Positions 1 to 5,981 of a DNA stretch of 12,945 nt are shown here, piece after piece. The notes under the pieces were generated by a model that saw only the letters and a program-made list of their open reading frames with translations, was not told where the DNA came from and did no database searches. Position numbers and translations under genes: made by a program. Each line of letters begins with the position of its first letter. The first letter of the stretch is position 1. The DNA lies in the NCBI GenBank assembly GCA_019413955.1, contig DXMX01000024.1, forward strand, positions 1 through 12,945, written 5' to 3'. Source of the DNA: Collinsella sp. (GTDB lineage: Bacteria; Actinomycetota; Coriobacteriia; Coriobacteriales; Coriobacteriaceae).

Positions 1-1
1 G

Positions 2-577
2 TTCTCCGGTGACGGCTACTCCGACGAGTGGCCCGTTGAGGCCGAGAAGCGTGGTCTTGCCAACAACAAGACCACGGCCGACGCCCTGCCCGCCTTTGTT
101 TCCGATAAGGCCATCGCGCTCTTTGAGGAGACGGGCGTCCTGACCAAGGCCGAGGCTCAGTGCCGCTACGATTGCAAGCTCGAGAAGTACAACAAGCTCA
201 TGAACATCGAGGCCACCACGATGGTTCGCGAGGCGCGTCGTACCTATCGCCCGGTCATTACCGCCTATGCCACCAAGGTCGCTAAGGGCCTTGAGACTAT
301 TCGTGCTGCCGGTGCCGAGGCCGCCATGCAGTGCGAGCAGAACACGCTCAACAAGCTCTGCAACGGCATCACCACCATCAACGACTCCATCAAGGCGCTT
401 GACGCCGTGCATCAGAAGGCTGAGGCCCTCGATGGCCAGGAGCAGGCCAACGTGTACGCGCACGAGGTCGTTCCCGCTATGGATGCGCTGCGTGCCGCCG
501 TGGACGCCATGGAGGAGATCGTGGCAGCCGACTACTGGCCGGTCCCGACCTACGACGACATCCTGTTCTACGTGTAG
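2..577 (+). CDS. glnN: Type III glutamine synthetase, C-terminal part (5' end outside window)
   Basis: This enzyme makes glutamine from glutamate, ammonia and ATP in the cytoplasm. The open frame runs in from the left edge and ends at TAG 575-577, so only the last 191 residues are present. The segment starts FSGDGYSDEWPVEAEKRGL and continues with the NNKTTADAL motif. It then has a helical tail (MNIEATTM, later DAMEEIVAADYWPVP, ending DDILFYV). This order matches the C-terminus of the large GlnN-type (about 700-residue) synthetases, not the GlnA types I or II, which lack this helical extension. The catalytic ATP and glutamate sites lie upstream, outside the window. The internal ATG at 200 is not the start, because the homology extends upstream of it to the window edge. 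A strong terminator follows directly, so the gene ends its transcription unit. Family assignment is confident; completeness cannot be judged. Confidence 0.9.
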   Translation, partial: FSGDGYSDEWPVEAEKRGLANNKTTADALPAFVSDKAIALFEETGVLTKAEAQCRYDCKLEKYNKLMNIEATTMVREARRTYRPVITAYATKVAKGLETIRAAGAEAAMQCEQNTLNKLCNGITTINDSIKALDAVHQKAEALDGQEQANVYAHEVVPAMDALRAAVDAMEEIVAADYWPVPTYDDILFYV

Positions 578-608
578 GGCGTAACTGACATATCGTCACG
601 GTATTGAG

Positions 609-640
609 CCGGGGTCCGCATCATGCGGGCCCCGGTTTTT
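609..640 (+). terminator. Rho-independent terminator of glnN
   Basis: A 12-bp stem (609-620 with 624-635, one G-U pair) closes on a 3-base loop and is followed by five T residues at 636-640. It lies 31 bases after the glnN stop codon and points in the same direction. This is a textbook intrinsic terminator. Confidence 0.9.
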
Positions 641-658
641 GTTTGCGAAGGACGCTTT

Positions 659-722
659 GAAGCCCGTTTTGCCGCCGATTTGGTAACGGGCTTCTCAGAT
701 TCTGTGGTGCCCCCAGCGGGAT
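659..722 (-). pseudogene. Partial duplicate of tRNA-Glu 3' end plus its downstream hairpin
   Basis: Positions 705-722 repeat exactly the 18 bases at 894-911, which encode the 3' acceptor strand and CCA end of the intact tRNA-Glu. The similarity continues loosely into the flank. Both copies are followed (on the minus strand) by a GTTACC-containing inverted repeat: 659-668 pairs perfectly with 685-694 here, while the intact tRNA has the stem at 855-881. Homology to the tRNA stops after 722, where T-loop sequence should follow, so this copy cannot be a functional tRNA. It may be a relic of a tandem tRNA duplication or a remnant att site from an element that used the tRNA 3' end. Confidence 0.5.
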
Positions 723-848
723 GTCCGCGTGCGGCTGGCGCCGCCCGCTTCCGCTGCGTCGCTCCACTCCTTGCGTGCTGCGCTGGAAAACGCTTGCGCG
801 TTTCCTCAGCTCCGCACCCTGTCGGGTTCGAATCCCGGCATATCGGTA
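723..848. other. Non-coding stretch with an inverted tRNA T-arm-like fragment
   Basis: I find no credible gene here. Positions 822-838 on the plus strand read like a tRNA T-arm: stem TCGGG, loop TTCGAAT, stem CCCGG. It is followed by a seven-base stretch where an acceptor strand would be, but there is no CCA. No D-arm or anticodon arm can be folded upstream of it. An imperfect hairpin lies at about 782-810 (GGAAAACGC against GCGTTTCC). The fragment is opposite in orientation to the intact tRNA-Glu nearby. It is best read as a tRNA relic, with modest confidence. Confidence 0.35.
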
Positions 849-850
849 GC

Positions 851-881
851 AAAAAGCCCGCTACCGCGAGGGTAACGGGCT
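851..881 (-). terminator. Rho-independent terminator of tRNA-Glu
   Basis: On the minus strand an 11-bp stem (871-881 with 855-865) encloses a 5-base loop and is followed by five T residues (851-854 plus the stem's last base pairing into the run). The only non-Watson-Crick position is G-U when read on the minus strand but C-A when read on the plus strand. This confirms that it serves the minus-strand tRNA, whose CCA end is 13 bases upstream. Confidence 0.85.
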
Positions 882-893
882 CTTCAATTCAAA

Positions 894-970
894 TGGTGCC
901 CCCAGCGGGATTCGAACCCGCGATATCCACCTTGAAAGGGTGGCGTCCTTGGCCGCTAGACGATGGGGAC
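894..970 (-). tRNA. tRNA-Glu (anticodon TTC)
   Basis: Read on the minus strand, the gene folds as a normal cloverleaf. The acceptor GTCCCCA pairs with TGGGGGC, the discriminator is A, and an encoded CCA occupies 894-896. The T-arm is GCGGG TTCGAAT CCCGC, and the anticodon stem CCACC/GGTGG holds the loop CTTTCAA. The anticodon TTC is at 934-936, which decodes GAA and GAG. A TATACT -10 box lies just upstream and an intrinsic terminator just downstream, so the gene looks independently transcribed and intact. Confidence 0.95.
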
Positions 971-980
971 AGCGGGAAAG

Positions 981-989
981 AGTATAGCA
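981..989 (-). promoter_or_regulatory. Extended -10 promoter for tRNA-Glu
   Basis: On the minus strand the sequence TGCTATACT gives a near-consensus -10 (TATACT, 981-986) with an extended TGN element. The box ends 10 bases before the tRNA 5' end, the usual distance for a stable-RNA promoter. I see no good -35 hexamer at 16-18 bp, which agrees with dependence on the extended -10. Confidence 0.6.
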
Positions 990-1026
990 GACTTTTTTGT
1001 CGGCGCGCATATCGTTGGCAAACTGG

Positions 1027-1042
1027 AAAACCACCACAAAGG
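1027..1042 (+). repeat. 16-bp direct repeat, left copy (half of a REP-like hairpin)
   Basis: AAAACCACCACAAAGG here is identical to 1225-1240, where it forms the left arm of a complete hairpin. This copy lacks the right arm. The two copies bracket the repeat array at 1071-1205. Confidence 0.8.
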
Positions 1043-1070
1043 AGTAGGCTTCTATTCCGATTTTCAAATA

Positions 1071-1205
1071 TCTCAATCTGTAACATCTGGGCTGATAAAT
1101 CGGCTCTGTGTGTTACAGATCGAGACAAAAGGCAGACGTCGGGGCGAACATCTCATTCTGTAACAGTAAGACGACTTTTAACGGTCTAGATGTTACAGAT
1201 TGAGA
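1071..1205. repeat. Four-copy alternating 15-bp repeat array with exact 40-bp period
   Basis: The unit TCTCAATCTGTAACA appears at 1071-1085 (+), 1111-1125 (-, one change), 1151-1165 (+, one change) and 1191-1205 (-, perfect). Every spacer (1086-1110, 1126-1150, 1166-1190) is exactly 25 bases and the spacers are unrelated to each other. Copies 1 and 2 and copies 3 and 4 can each form a 15-bp stem with a 25-base loop. Copies 1 and 4 extend to an 18-bp perfect inverted repeat (1071-1088 with 1188-1205). The minus-oriented copies share a further CAAA flank. The strict phasing, near four helical turns, suggests protein-binding sites or a structured RNA or DNA element. The function is unknown. Confidence 0.85.
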
Positions 1206-1224
1206 CAAACCGCTGGGATGGGTC

Positions 1225-1263
1225 AAAACCACCACAAAGGTGCCTGTCCCCTTTGTGGTGGTT
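1225..1263. repeat. REP-like hairpin; possible terminator of the murT-gatD operon
   Basis: Positions 1227-1240 and 1250-1263 form a perfect 14-bp stem around a 9-base loop. Read on the minus strand the inner part is CAAAGGGGACAGGCACC, a core shared with the hairpin at 8568-8598. It lies 6 bases after the murT-gatD stop codon and on the minus strand is followed by TTTT (1225-1228), so it could also end that transcript. Such core sequences resemble REP elements mobilised by RAYT-type Y1 transposases; that link is recalled knowledge, not tested here. Confidence 0.7.
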
Positions 1264-1269
1264 GGGGCG

Positions 1270-3447
1270 TTAGGGGAGGAGCTTCATGGCGGCGTCGTGG
1301 GCGGCGTGCTCGTAGGTGTCGTCGAGGGTTTTGAGCGGCAGCAGGGCCGTGGCCTGCGCATCGCCGCGGCGCTCGAGGGCGTGCGCGATCAGCCAGTCGG
1401 CGAGTTCGGGGTTCTTGGGCAGTGCCGGTCCGTGCAGGTACGTGCCGATGACGCCCTTGTAGATGAGACCCTCAAAGCCATCGTCGCCGTTGTTGCCTGT
1501 GCCCGTGACGACGGACGTTCCGAGCGGCGTGGCCTCGGCGTCCAAAAGCGTGCGGCCACCGTGGTTCTCGAATCCCACAAAGGGCTCAGGTGCCAGATCG
1601 GTTTTGACGGCTACGTTGCCGATCAGGCGGTCGGAGCCGCGTACGGTTTCGGCAGCAATGACCCCCAGACCCTCAATGCGATCTTCGCCCATATAGTACG
1701 AACGGCCGAGCAGCTGATAGCTGCCACAGATGGCGAGCAGCGAGCCGCCATCCTCAACATAGGATGCGACCTTGTCTTTTTGGGCGAGCAGCTCGTGTGC
1801 CACGGCTAGCTGGTCGCGGTCGGAGCCGCCACCCATCATGACGATATCGGCATCGGTGAGATCGAGTGACTCGCCCATACGGACCTCGTCCACGCGAACG
1901 GGGATGCCGCGCCAGGCGCAGCGACGCTCGAGGGCGATAACGTTGCCGCCGTCGCCGTAGAGGTTGAGGGCATCGGGGTACAGGTAGACGATGCGCAGCG
2001 GGCGCGAAAGCTCGACTGGCGCGATGCCGACGGGGACGGCACTGCCATCGGCACACGTTGCAGCGCGGGCAGCAACCGTGGCTGCATCGGCACCCTTCAG
2101 CCCATCGAGTTCTTTGACCAGCGGCGGGAAGGCCGTGTAGTTGGCGACGGCATAGAAAGTGTCGCCTGCGGCTTCATCCGCAACGGCGCCAATTGCCTGC
2201 GCGACGTCCGAGATAATCGCGGCATCGATGCCGGCGTACTTGAGGCGTACCTGCATGTCGTGCGCACGCGTGCCTCCGGCAAAGGCGACAAGACCCGGTG
2301 TGTCGGCGATGCGCTCGAAGTCGACGTCGTAGATCCACGAGACATCGTGGCCGTCGGCGTCGTTGTCGTTCAGGAAGAAGGCGCAGAGCCTGCCGCCTGC
2401 CGTTTTAATGGACTGGATCTGGCGATCGAAGCCCACGGGATTTTTGGCCAGGTTTGCCTCGACGGTACGGCCGGCGATCTCCCAGCGGCCCATACGTCCG
2501 CCGGCGGGGACGTAGGCATCGAGCGTAGGCTGTAGAAACGCCGTGTCCACGCCCAACTCGCGTGCGGCAAAGAAGGCGGCGGCAACGTTATAGACCATGT
2601 ACAGACCGTTGTAGCGTGTGGCGATGTGTACGGCAGCCGCGTCGGGCGCAGATCCAAAGACCAGGTCGAAGCCGTAGCCGTCGCAGCCGAGCTTCACGCC
2701 CGTCACACGGCGGACCAGTGCGGGGCGTGCCCAACCGCACGAGGGGCAATGGTATGCGCCAAGCTGGCCGTATTGCACGTAGTCGTACTCCAACGGGGCG
2801 TTGCACTGCGAGCAAAAGCGCGAGTCGCTAATGCGGTCGGACTCGGTGTCGGTGGCGCCGTCGATGCCAAAGGCAATACTCGCATTGGGAACGCGCGCGG
2901 CAATCGAGGCGCACAGCGGGTCGTCGGCGTTGTAGATGAGCGTCGTTGCCGGCGAAAGCTCCAACGCGTGGGCGATGACCTCCTGGGTGTGATCGATCTC
3001 GCCATAGCGATCTAGCTGGTCGCGGAACAGGTTGAGCAGCACAAAGTACGTCGGCTTGAGCTTGGGCAGAACGCGTACGGTGTAAAGCTCATCGCACTCA
3101 AAAACGCCCACGCGCTTGCCGCTGCTGGTGTGTTTAAGGCCGCCGCGGGCCTCGAGCAGAGCACCTACCACACCAGGCTCCATATTGTTGCCGGCACGGT
3201 TGCACACCACGGCAGCACCGCTGGCAGCAACGGCGTCGGCGATGAGGTTGGAAGTGGTGGTCTTGCCATTAGTACCCGTAATCACCACGCTGCGGTCGAC
3301 AAGGCCAGCGAGGTCGCTCAGCAACTCGGGGTCGATCTTCATGGCGATGCGGCCGGGGAGTACGCCGCCCTGGCGCTTAAGGACGGAGCGCAGCCCCCAG
3401 CGAGCGATATCGCTCGAGGTGCAGGCAAGAGATGAGCGGAGGTTCAT
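1270..3447 (-). CDS. murT-gatD: MurT-GatD fusion: lipid II isoglutaminyl synthase in one chain
   Basis: The MurT/GatD complex amidates the alpha-carboxyl of D-glutamate in lipid II stem peptides, using glutamine and ATP at the cytoplasmic membrane face. In the 725 residues, 1-450 look like MurT: a Mur-ligase P-loop GTNGKTT (58-64), a Cys4 zinc ribbon (C212, C215, C234, C237) and the catalytic-type motif DNDADGHDVSW (361-371). Residues 484-690 look like the GatD class I amidotransferase: NLYGDGGN (495-502), nucleophile C574 in AICGSYQ, and H672 in YLHGP. A linker of roughly 33 residues rich in Ala joins them. MurT and GatD are usually two adjacent genes of about 440 and 245 codons; here one uninterrupted frame carries both. 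ATG 3447 fits the MurT N-terminus (PGRIAMKIDP). Its Shine-Dalgarno is weak (AGGAA). It lies 45 bases downstream of the TPR-like pair, so a shared operon is likely. Confidence 0.9.
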   Translation of the reverse strand: MNLRSSLACTSSDIARWGLRSVLKRQGGVLPGRIAMKIDPELLSDLAGLVDRSVVITGTNGKTTTSNLIADAVAASGAAVVCNRAGNNMEPGVVGALLEARGGLKHTSSGKRVGVFECDELYTVRVLPKLKPTYFVLLNLFRDQLDRYGEIDHTQEVIAHALELSPATTLIYNADDPLCASIAARVPNASIAFGIDGATDTESDRISDSRFCSQCNAPLEYDYVQYGQLGAYHCPSCGWARPALVRRVTGVKLGCDGYGFDLVFGSAPDAAAVHIATRYNGLYMVYNVAAAFFAARELGVDTAFLQPTLDAYVPAGGRMGRWEIAGRTVEANLAKNPVGFDRQIQSIKTAGGRLCAFFLNDNDADGHDVSWIYDVDFERIADTPGLVAFAGGTRAHDMQVRLKYAGIDAAIISDVAQAIGAVADEAAGDTFYAVANYTAFPPLVKELDGLKGADAATVAARAATCADGSAVPVGIAPVELSRPLRIVYLYPDALNLYGDGGNVIALERRCAWRGIPVRVDEVRMGESLDLTDADIVMMGGGSDRDQLAVAHELLAQKDKVASYVEDGGSLLAICGSYQLLGRSYYMGEDRIEGLGVIAAETVRGSDRLIGNVAVKTDLAPEPFVGFENHGGRTLLDAEATPLGTSVVTGTGNNGDDGFEGLIYKGVIGTYLHGPALPKNPELADWLIAHALERRGDAQATALLPLKTLDDTYEHAAHDAAMKLLP

Positions 3448-3492
3448 GAAACCGTTCCTAACGTAAACGACATGGTCGGGTCGAGTGCGTCA

Positions 3493-4536
3493 CTAAAATC
3501 CGTAGCGGCGCGCAAATTCCTGGGCAAGCTGCGATACATCTTCGCAGGCGTTGGCCCAGGGGGCAAAGTCGGGAGTGTCCGAGATAATACCGTCCGCTTC
3601 CCAAACGGCCTGGTGCGAAAGATCCCAGGGATCGTGTGGCTCGGGCCGGCAGGGAAGGTACGGTGTCTGGTACATGGGGTTCAGTAAGAAGAACGCGCCA
3701 CCCTCGCAGCGGTTGGCGAACTCACGCAGCGCGCGTGTCGCCGGGCGCATCTTGTTTGTTTTGAACAGCAGAATCGTGCGGGCGAGCAGATACCAAGGAG
3801 AGTTCTCGAGGGCATCGGCCCCCATCTGCTCCTCGAGCTGGTGGGCCAGGGCAAAAAAGCCGTCCTCGTCTTCCAAGCGAGCGAGGGCGAGTAACACGGT
3901 GCCTGCCGCTCGGGTGGGATAGCCTTCCGCCTTAAGAACACGGCGAGAATAGTTGACGGCAGCACGGTAGCGGGCGCTCGCCATGCACAGCTGCGAGATG
4001 GCCTCGAGTGTGTGAAGCCACCCGATAAGCGCCGGCTCGCTCACGGTGAGCTCTGCCGTCGTCACGCCGTCCGTCAAAACTTTGTTGGCCCAGTAGTGCG
4101 GGGCCTCCATATCGAACCCGGGCACGCTTTGCTGCAGGTAATCGGCCGTGGTTGCCTCGAGCTTCATCAGGTCGCCCAGGCAGGCGTCAACGGGTGTGTC
4201 GGCCAGGATGATGGCGAGCAGCTGCGCGTCGACGGTCAGTGCGTCGACGCGGACAATCTTGAGCAGCTCATCGCGCATGTCGTCGAACAGGCGATTGCGC
4301 GTCTGCTCAAACTCCTCGTCGCTGCCCATATCTTCGATGCGATGGAGCTCGTCGAGCAGGTGGCGATGAACACCGGCATAGGACAGCAGCGCCTGGGCAT
4401 GCTCGGACTGCGCGTACTTTTGGGGATTCGCACTAATGTCGTTATGGACAAGCTCGCGTGCTGCATCGGTGAGCTCGGGGTGCGACGCCAGATAGGTGCG
4501 CTCCAGGTAGGCGGGGATGTAGACGCTCGGATCCAT
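3493..4536 (-). CDS. TPR-like helical repeat protein, second of a paralogous pair (function unknown)
   Basis: I cannot assign a function. The 347-residue product has no signal peptide or membrane span, so it is probably cytoplasmic. It appears all-helical, with TPR-like hairpins in the middle and C-terminal half, for example RYRAAVNYSRRVLKAEG (189-205), GTVLLALARLEDEDGF (212-227) and WYLLARTILLF (248-258). It aligns with its upstream neighbour over much of its length: WLHTLEAISQL with WLAALASRALI, LLALARLE with MLAMAKLE, and WYLLARTI with WTLIALMS. The C-terminal part (YQTPYLPCRPEPHDPWD) is its own. The start ATG shares one base with the preceding stop (TAATG), and GGAGGAG sits 8 bases before it, which indicates translational coupling. 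Some features recall the ST7-type TPR family, but that is a weak impression. Confidence 0.8.
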   Translation of the reverse strand: MDPSVYIPAYLERTYLASHPELTDAARELVHNDISANPQKYAQSEHAQALLSYAGVHRHLLDELHRIEDMGSDEEFEQTRNRLFDDMRDELLKIVRVDALTVDAQLLAIILADTPVDACLGDLMKLEATTADYLQQSVPGFDMEAPHYWANKVLTDGVTTAELTVSEPALIGWLHTLEAISQLCMASARYRAAVNYSRRVLKAEGYPTRAAGTVLLALARLEDEDGFFALAHQLEEQMGADALENSPWYLLARTILLFKTNKMRPATRALREFANRCEGGAFFLLNPMYQTPYLPCRPEPHDPWDLSHQAVWEADGIISDTPDFAPWANACEDVSQLAQEFARRYGF

Positions 4537-5612
4537 TAGAGGTCTCCTCCCTTAAATGGAAGCCCCTGCTCGGCTGCGCGCAGGATGCGCTCGTCGATTT
4601 GGGAGCGCACGATGTCGTTGGTGGCGACCCAGGCGGCAAAGCTGGCGTTGTCGGGGGCGCCCAGGCCCTCCTGCAGTACCGGCGTCGCCTCGGACAGTGC
4701 AAGGACAAGCTCGTCGGTGGAGCCCACACCCACGTTGACGCGGGCATAGACGCCATCGGGAAACTCGGTTTGGAAGTAGAGTGCCTCGGCTGCGTGCGGA
4801 CACGAGCGCACAAGGATACGCAGGTAGTGCTCGGCGCCCTCGTAGTCCAGTTCGCGCCAAGCCGTGCTCATCAGCGCGATGAGCGTCCACGGGTCCAAGT
4901 CGCGCTCCGCATCTTTGGGGCGGCGGCGCAGTGGGGTATTCGCGAGGTACGGCACGGAGTGTGCGGAGCGAAAGCGCTTGAGCTCCTCGGCGGGGTATTC
5001 GAGCTTTGCCATGGCGAGCATCGCGGTGTGGCGGACACCAGCGGGGTCGTTGGGCGCAAAGTCCAAGCTGCGATTCGCGGCTTCGAGCGACATGCGATAG
5101 CGGCCGCTAATGAGGGCGCGCGATGCCAAGGCGGCAAGCCAGCGCAGATAGGGGCGGCGCGTAAGGTCGCCTGCGGCCTCGCGCTCGTAGGGGTCCTGGG
5201 CCGAGGCGATTTTGAGCGCTAGGTCGTGCTCGACCTCATCGCACTTGGACACCAGGTACTGTACGTATTCCTCGTTGGATTCGGCGGTGAGTGCCGTCAG
5301 CATGCGCTGAGCGTCCCAGTTGGCCGGATCGAGTGCGGCCGCCTCGCGGAGCATGTTCTCGGCAGCTGTCTCTTCTTGCTCTGCCTGGGTATCGTCAGGG
5401 ATAAAGGGAATGCGGTAGTCGACAGCCTCGACCACCTTGGCAATGAGGTGCCCGGCGCGGTCGCGGTCGTGCACGATGAGCGGTGCGGGGTTGCGGGTGA
5501 ATTGTTCCATCAGACGCTCTACGGCGGCAGCGTCGGTGAGCGGGATATTGTCGCGGCGCAAGGCCTCAAGAACGAGGCGATGGCAATCCTCTTGAATGGG
5601 ATCGAATGCCAT
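4536..5612 (-). CDS. TPR-like helical repeat protein, first of a paralogous pair (function unknown)
   Basis: I do not recognise a specific function. The 358-residue product is acidic, lacks a signal peptide or membrane spans, and looks built from helical hairpins. The clearest TPR-like stretch is RYRMSLEAANRSLDFAPNDP (171-190) followed by HTAMLAMAKLE (195-205) and by WRELDYEGAEHYLRILVRSC (252-271). An acidic linker, DDTQAEQEETAAEN (73-86), separates an N-terminal helical part from the repeats. I chose ATG 5612 because AAAGGAGG stands 4 bases upstream; an in-frame TTG at 5642 would place that Shine-Dalgarno inside the coding sequence. This appears to be the first gene of the minus-strand operon leading to murT-gatD, so a role as a scaffold or regulator of cell-envelope work is possible but is only inferred from position. 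Confidence 0.8.
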   Translation of the reverse strand: MAFDPIQEDCHRLVLEALRRDNIPLTDAAAVERLMEQFTRNPAPLIVHDRDRAGHLIAKVVEAVDYRIPFIPDDTQAEQEETAAENMLREAAALDPANWDAQRMLTALTAESNEEYVQYLVSKCDEVEHDLALKIASAQDPYEREAAGDLTRRPYLRWLAALASRALISGRYRMSLEAANRSLDFAPNDPAGVRHTAMLAMAKLEYPAEELKRFRSAHSVPYLANTPLRRRPKDAERDLDPWTLIALMSTAWRELDYEGAEHYLRILVRSCPHAAEALYFQTEFPDGVYARVNVGVGSTDELVLALSEATPVLQEGLGAPDNASFAAWVATNDIVRSQIDERILRAAEQGLPFKGGDL

Positions 5613-5616
5613 GGGG

Positions 5617-5624
5617 CCTCCTTT
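5617..5624 (-). promoter_or_regulatory. Shine-Dalgarno that decides the start of the first TPR-like gene
   Basis: AAAGGAGG on the minus strand ends 4 bases before ATG 5612. This supports 5612 over the upstream in-frame TTG at 5642. Confidence 0.7.
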
Positions 5625-5649
5625 GCTGCGGTTAGGGTTCAAATGTTTC

Positions 5650-5656
5650 TATATAA
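5650..5656 (-). promoter_or_regulatory. Possible -10 box for the TPR / murT-gatD operon
   Basis: The minus strand carries TTATATA about 38 bases before ATG 5612, the only AT-rich hexamer in reach. No convincing -35 is visible at standard spacing (CCACAT is the nearest), so this is tentative. Confidence 0.35.
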
Positions 5657-5969
5657 GGTTCTAGTTTACCCGCATGTGGCACACCGGGGGTGCCGCACTT
5701 GGACTTGCACCTTTGCACCACGAAGACGGATGTCGCACAAATGTCGGCACCTTGGACGACCGAGTGGTATCACGGTGCCGCAAACGGTCGATTTTTGGCG
5801 GCGAACGGTGCATATTTTGGAGGGGCACCGTCCTGCCCAGGATATGTAGTCAACCTTGATAAAACGTTTGCCCAGCTTGGGAGTATGAATGCCGCACAAG
5901 GGTCTTCAGGGATAGAAAAAACGTTTCATCATTGGCGGCTTTAGGTGAATAACTGACCAACCAGAACGG
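5657..5969. other. Intergenic region between divergent units; short repeats, no gene seen
   Basis: No credible coding frame is visible on either strand. The region holds several short repeats. TG(C/T)CGCA followed by A or C occurs at 5691, 5731, 5776 and 5890. The inverted pair CGGCACC/GGTGCCG lies at about 5745-5780, and ACGGTGC/GCACCGT at about 5805-5830. Positions 5701-5715 resemble part of the REP-like hairpin family (minus strand CAAAGGTGCAAGTCC). Two AAACGTTT palindromes lie near the right end. Confidence 0.5.
5862..5926. promoter_or_regulatory. Two AAACGTTT palindromes, possible LacI-family operators
   Basis: The 8-bp palindrome AAACGTTT occurs at 5862-5869 and 5919-5926, with centres 57 bp apart, upstream of the alcohol dehydrogenase. 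LacI/GalR-family regulators typically bind palindromes centred on CG with A/T-rich arms, so operator function is plausible. No regulator gene is in the window. Confidence 0.3.
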
Positions 5970-5975
5970 TAAAAT
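5970..5975 (+). promoter_or_regulatory. Possible -10 box for the alcohol dehydrogenase leader
   Basis: TAAAAT sits 6 bases before the first base of leader hairpin 1 (5982). A transcript starting near 5982 would begin with that hairpin. There is no recognisable -35 at 16-18 bp, so an activator would be needed or the call is wrong. Confidence 0.3.
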
Positions 5976-5981
5976 AGTGTT

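Noticed and set aside
623..1189. Plus-strand frame over the tRNA region
   Set aside because: It crosses the glnN terminator arm, the tRNA-Glu gene and the repeat array, so it cannot be a protein gene.
1071..1205. CRISPR array
   Set aside because: The repeats alternate in orientation, are only 15 bp, number four, and no cas genes are nearby; CRISPR repeats are direct and usually 23 bp or longer.
1240..1809. Plus-strand frame opposite the end of murT-gatD
   Set aside because: It is antisense to the well-supported GatD domain and overlaps the REP-like hairpin.
5613..5642. Upstream TTG start for the first TPR-like gene
   Set aside because: It would bury a strong Shine-Dalgarno inside the coding sequence, and no Shine-Dalgarno is seen before the TTG.
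5666..5899. Small minus-strand frame (77 codons) in the intergenic region
   Set aside because: It has no Shine-Dalgarno, no recognisable motif and an unusual Cys/Arg-rich composition, and it overlaps repeats and palindromes.
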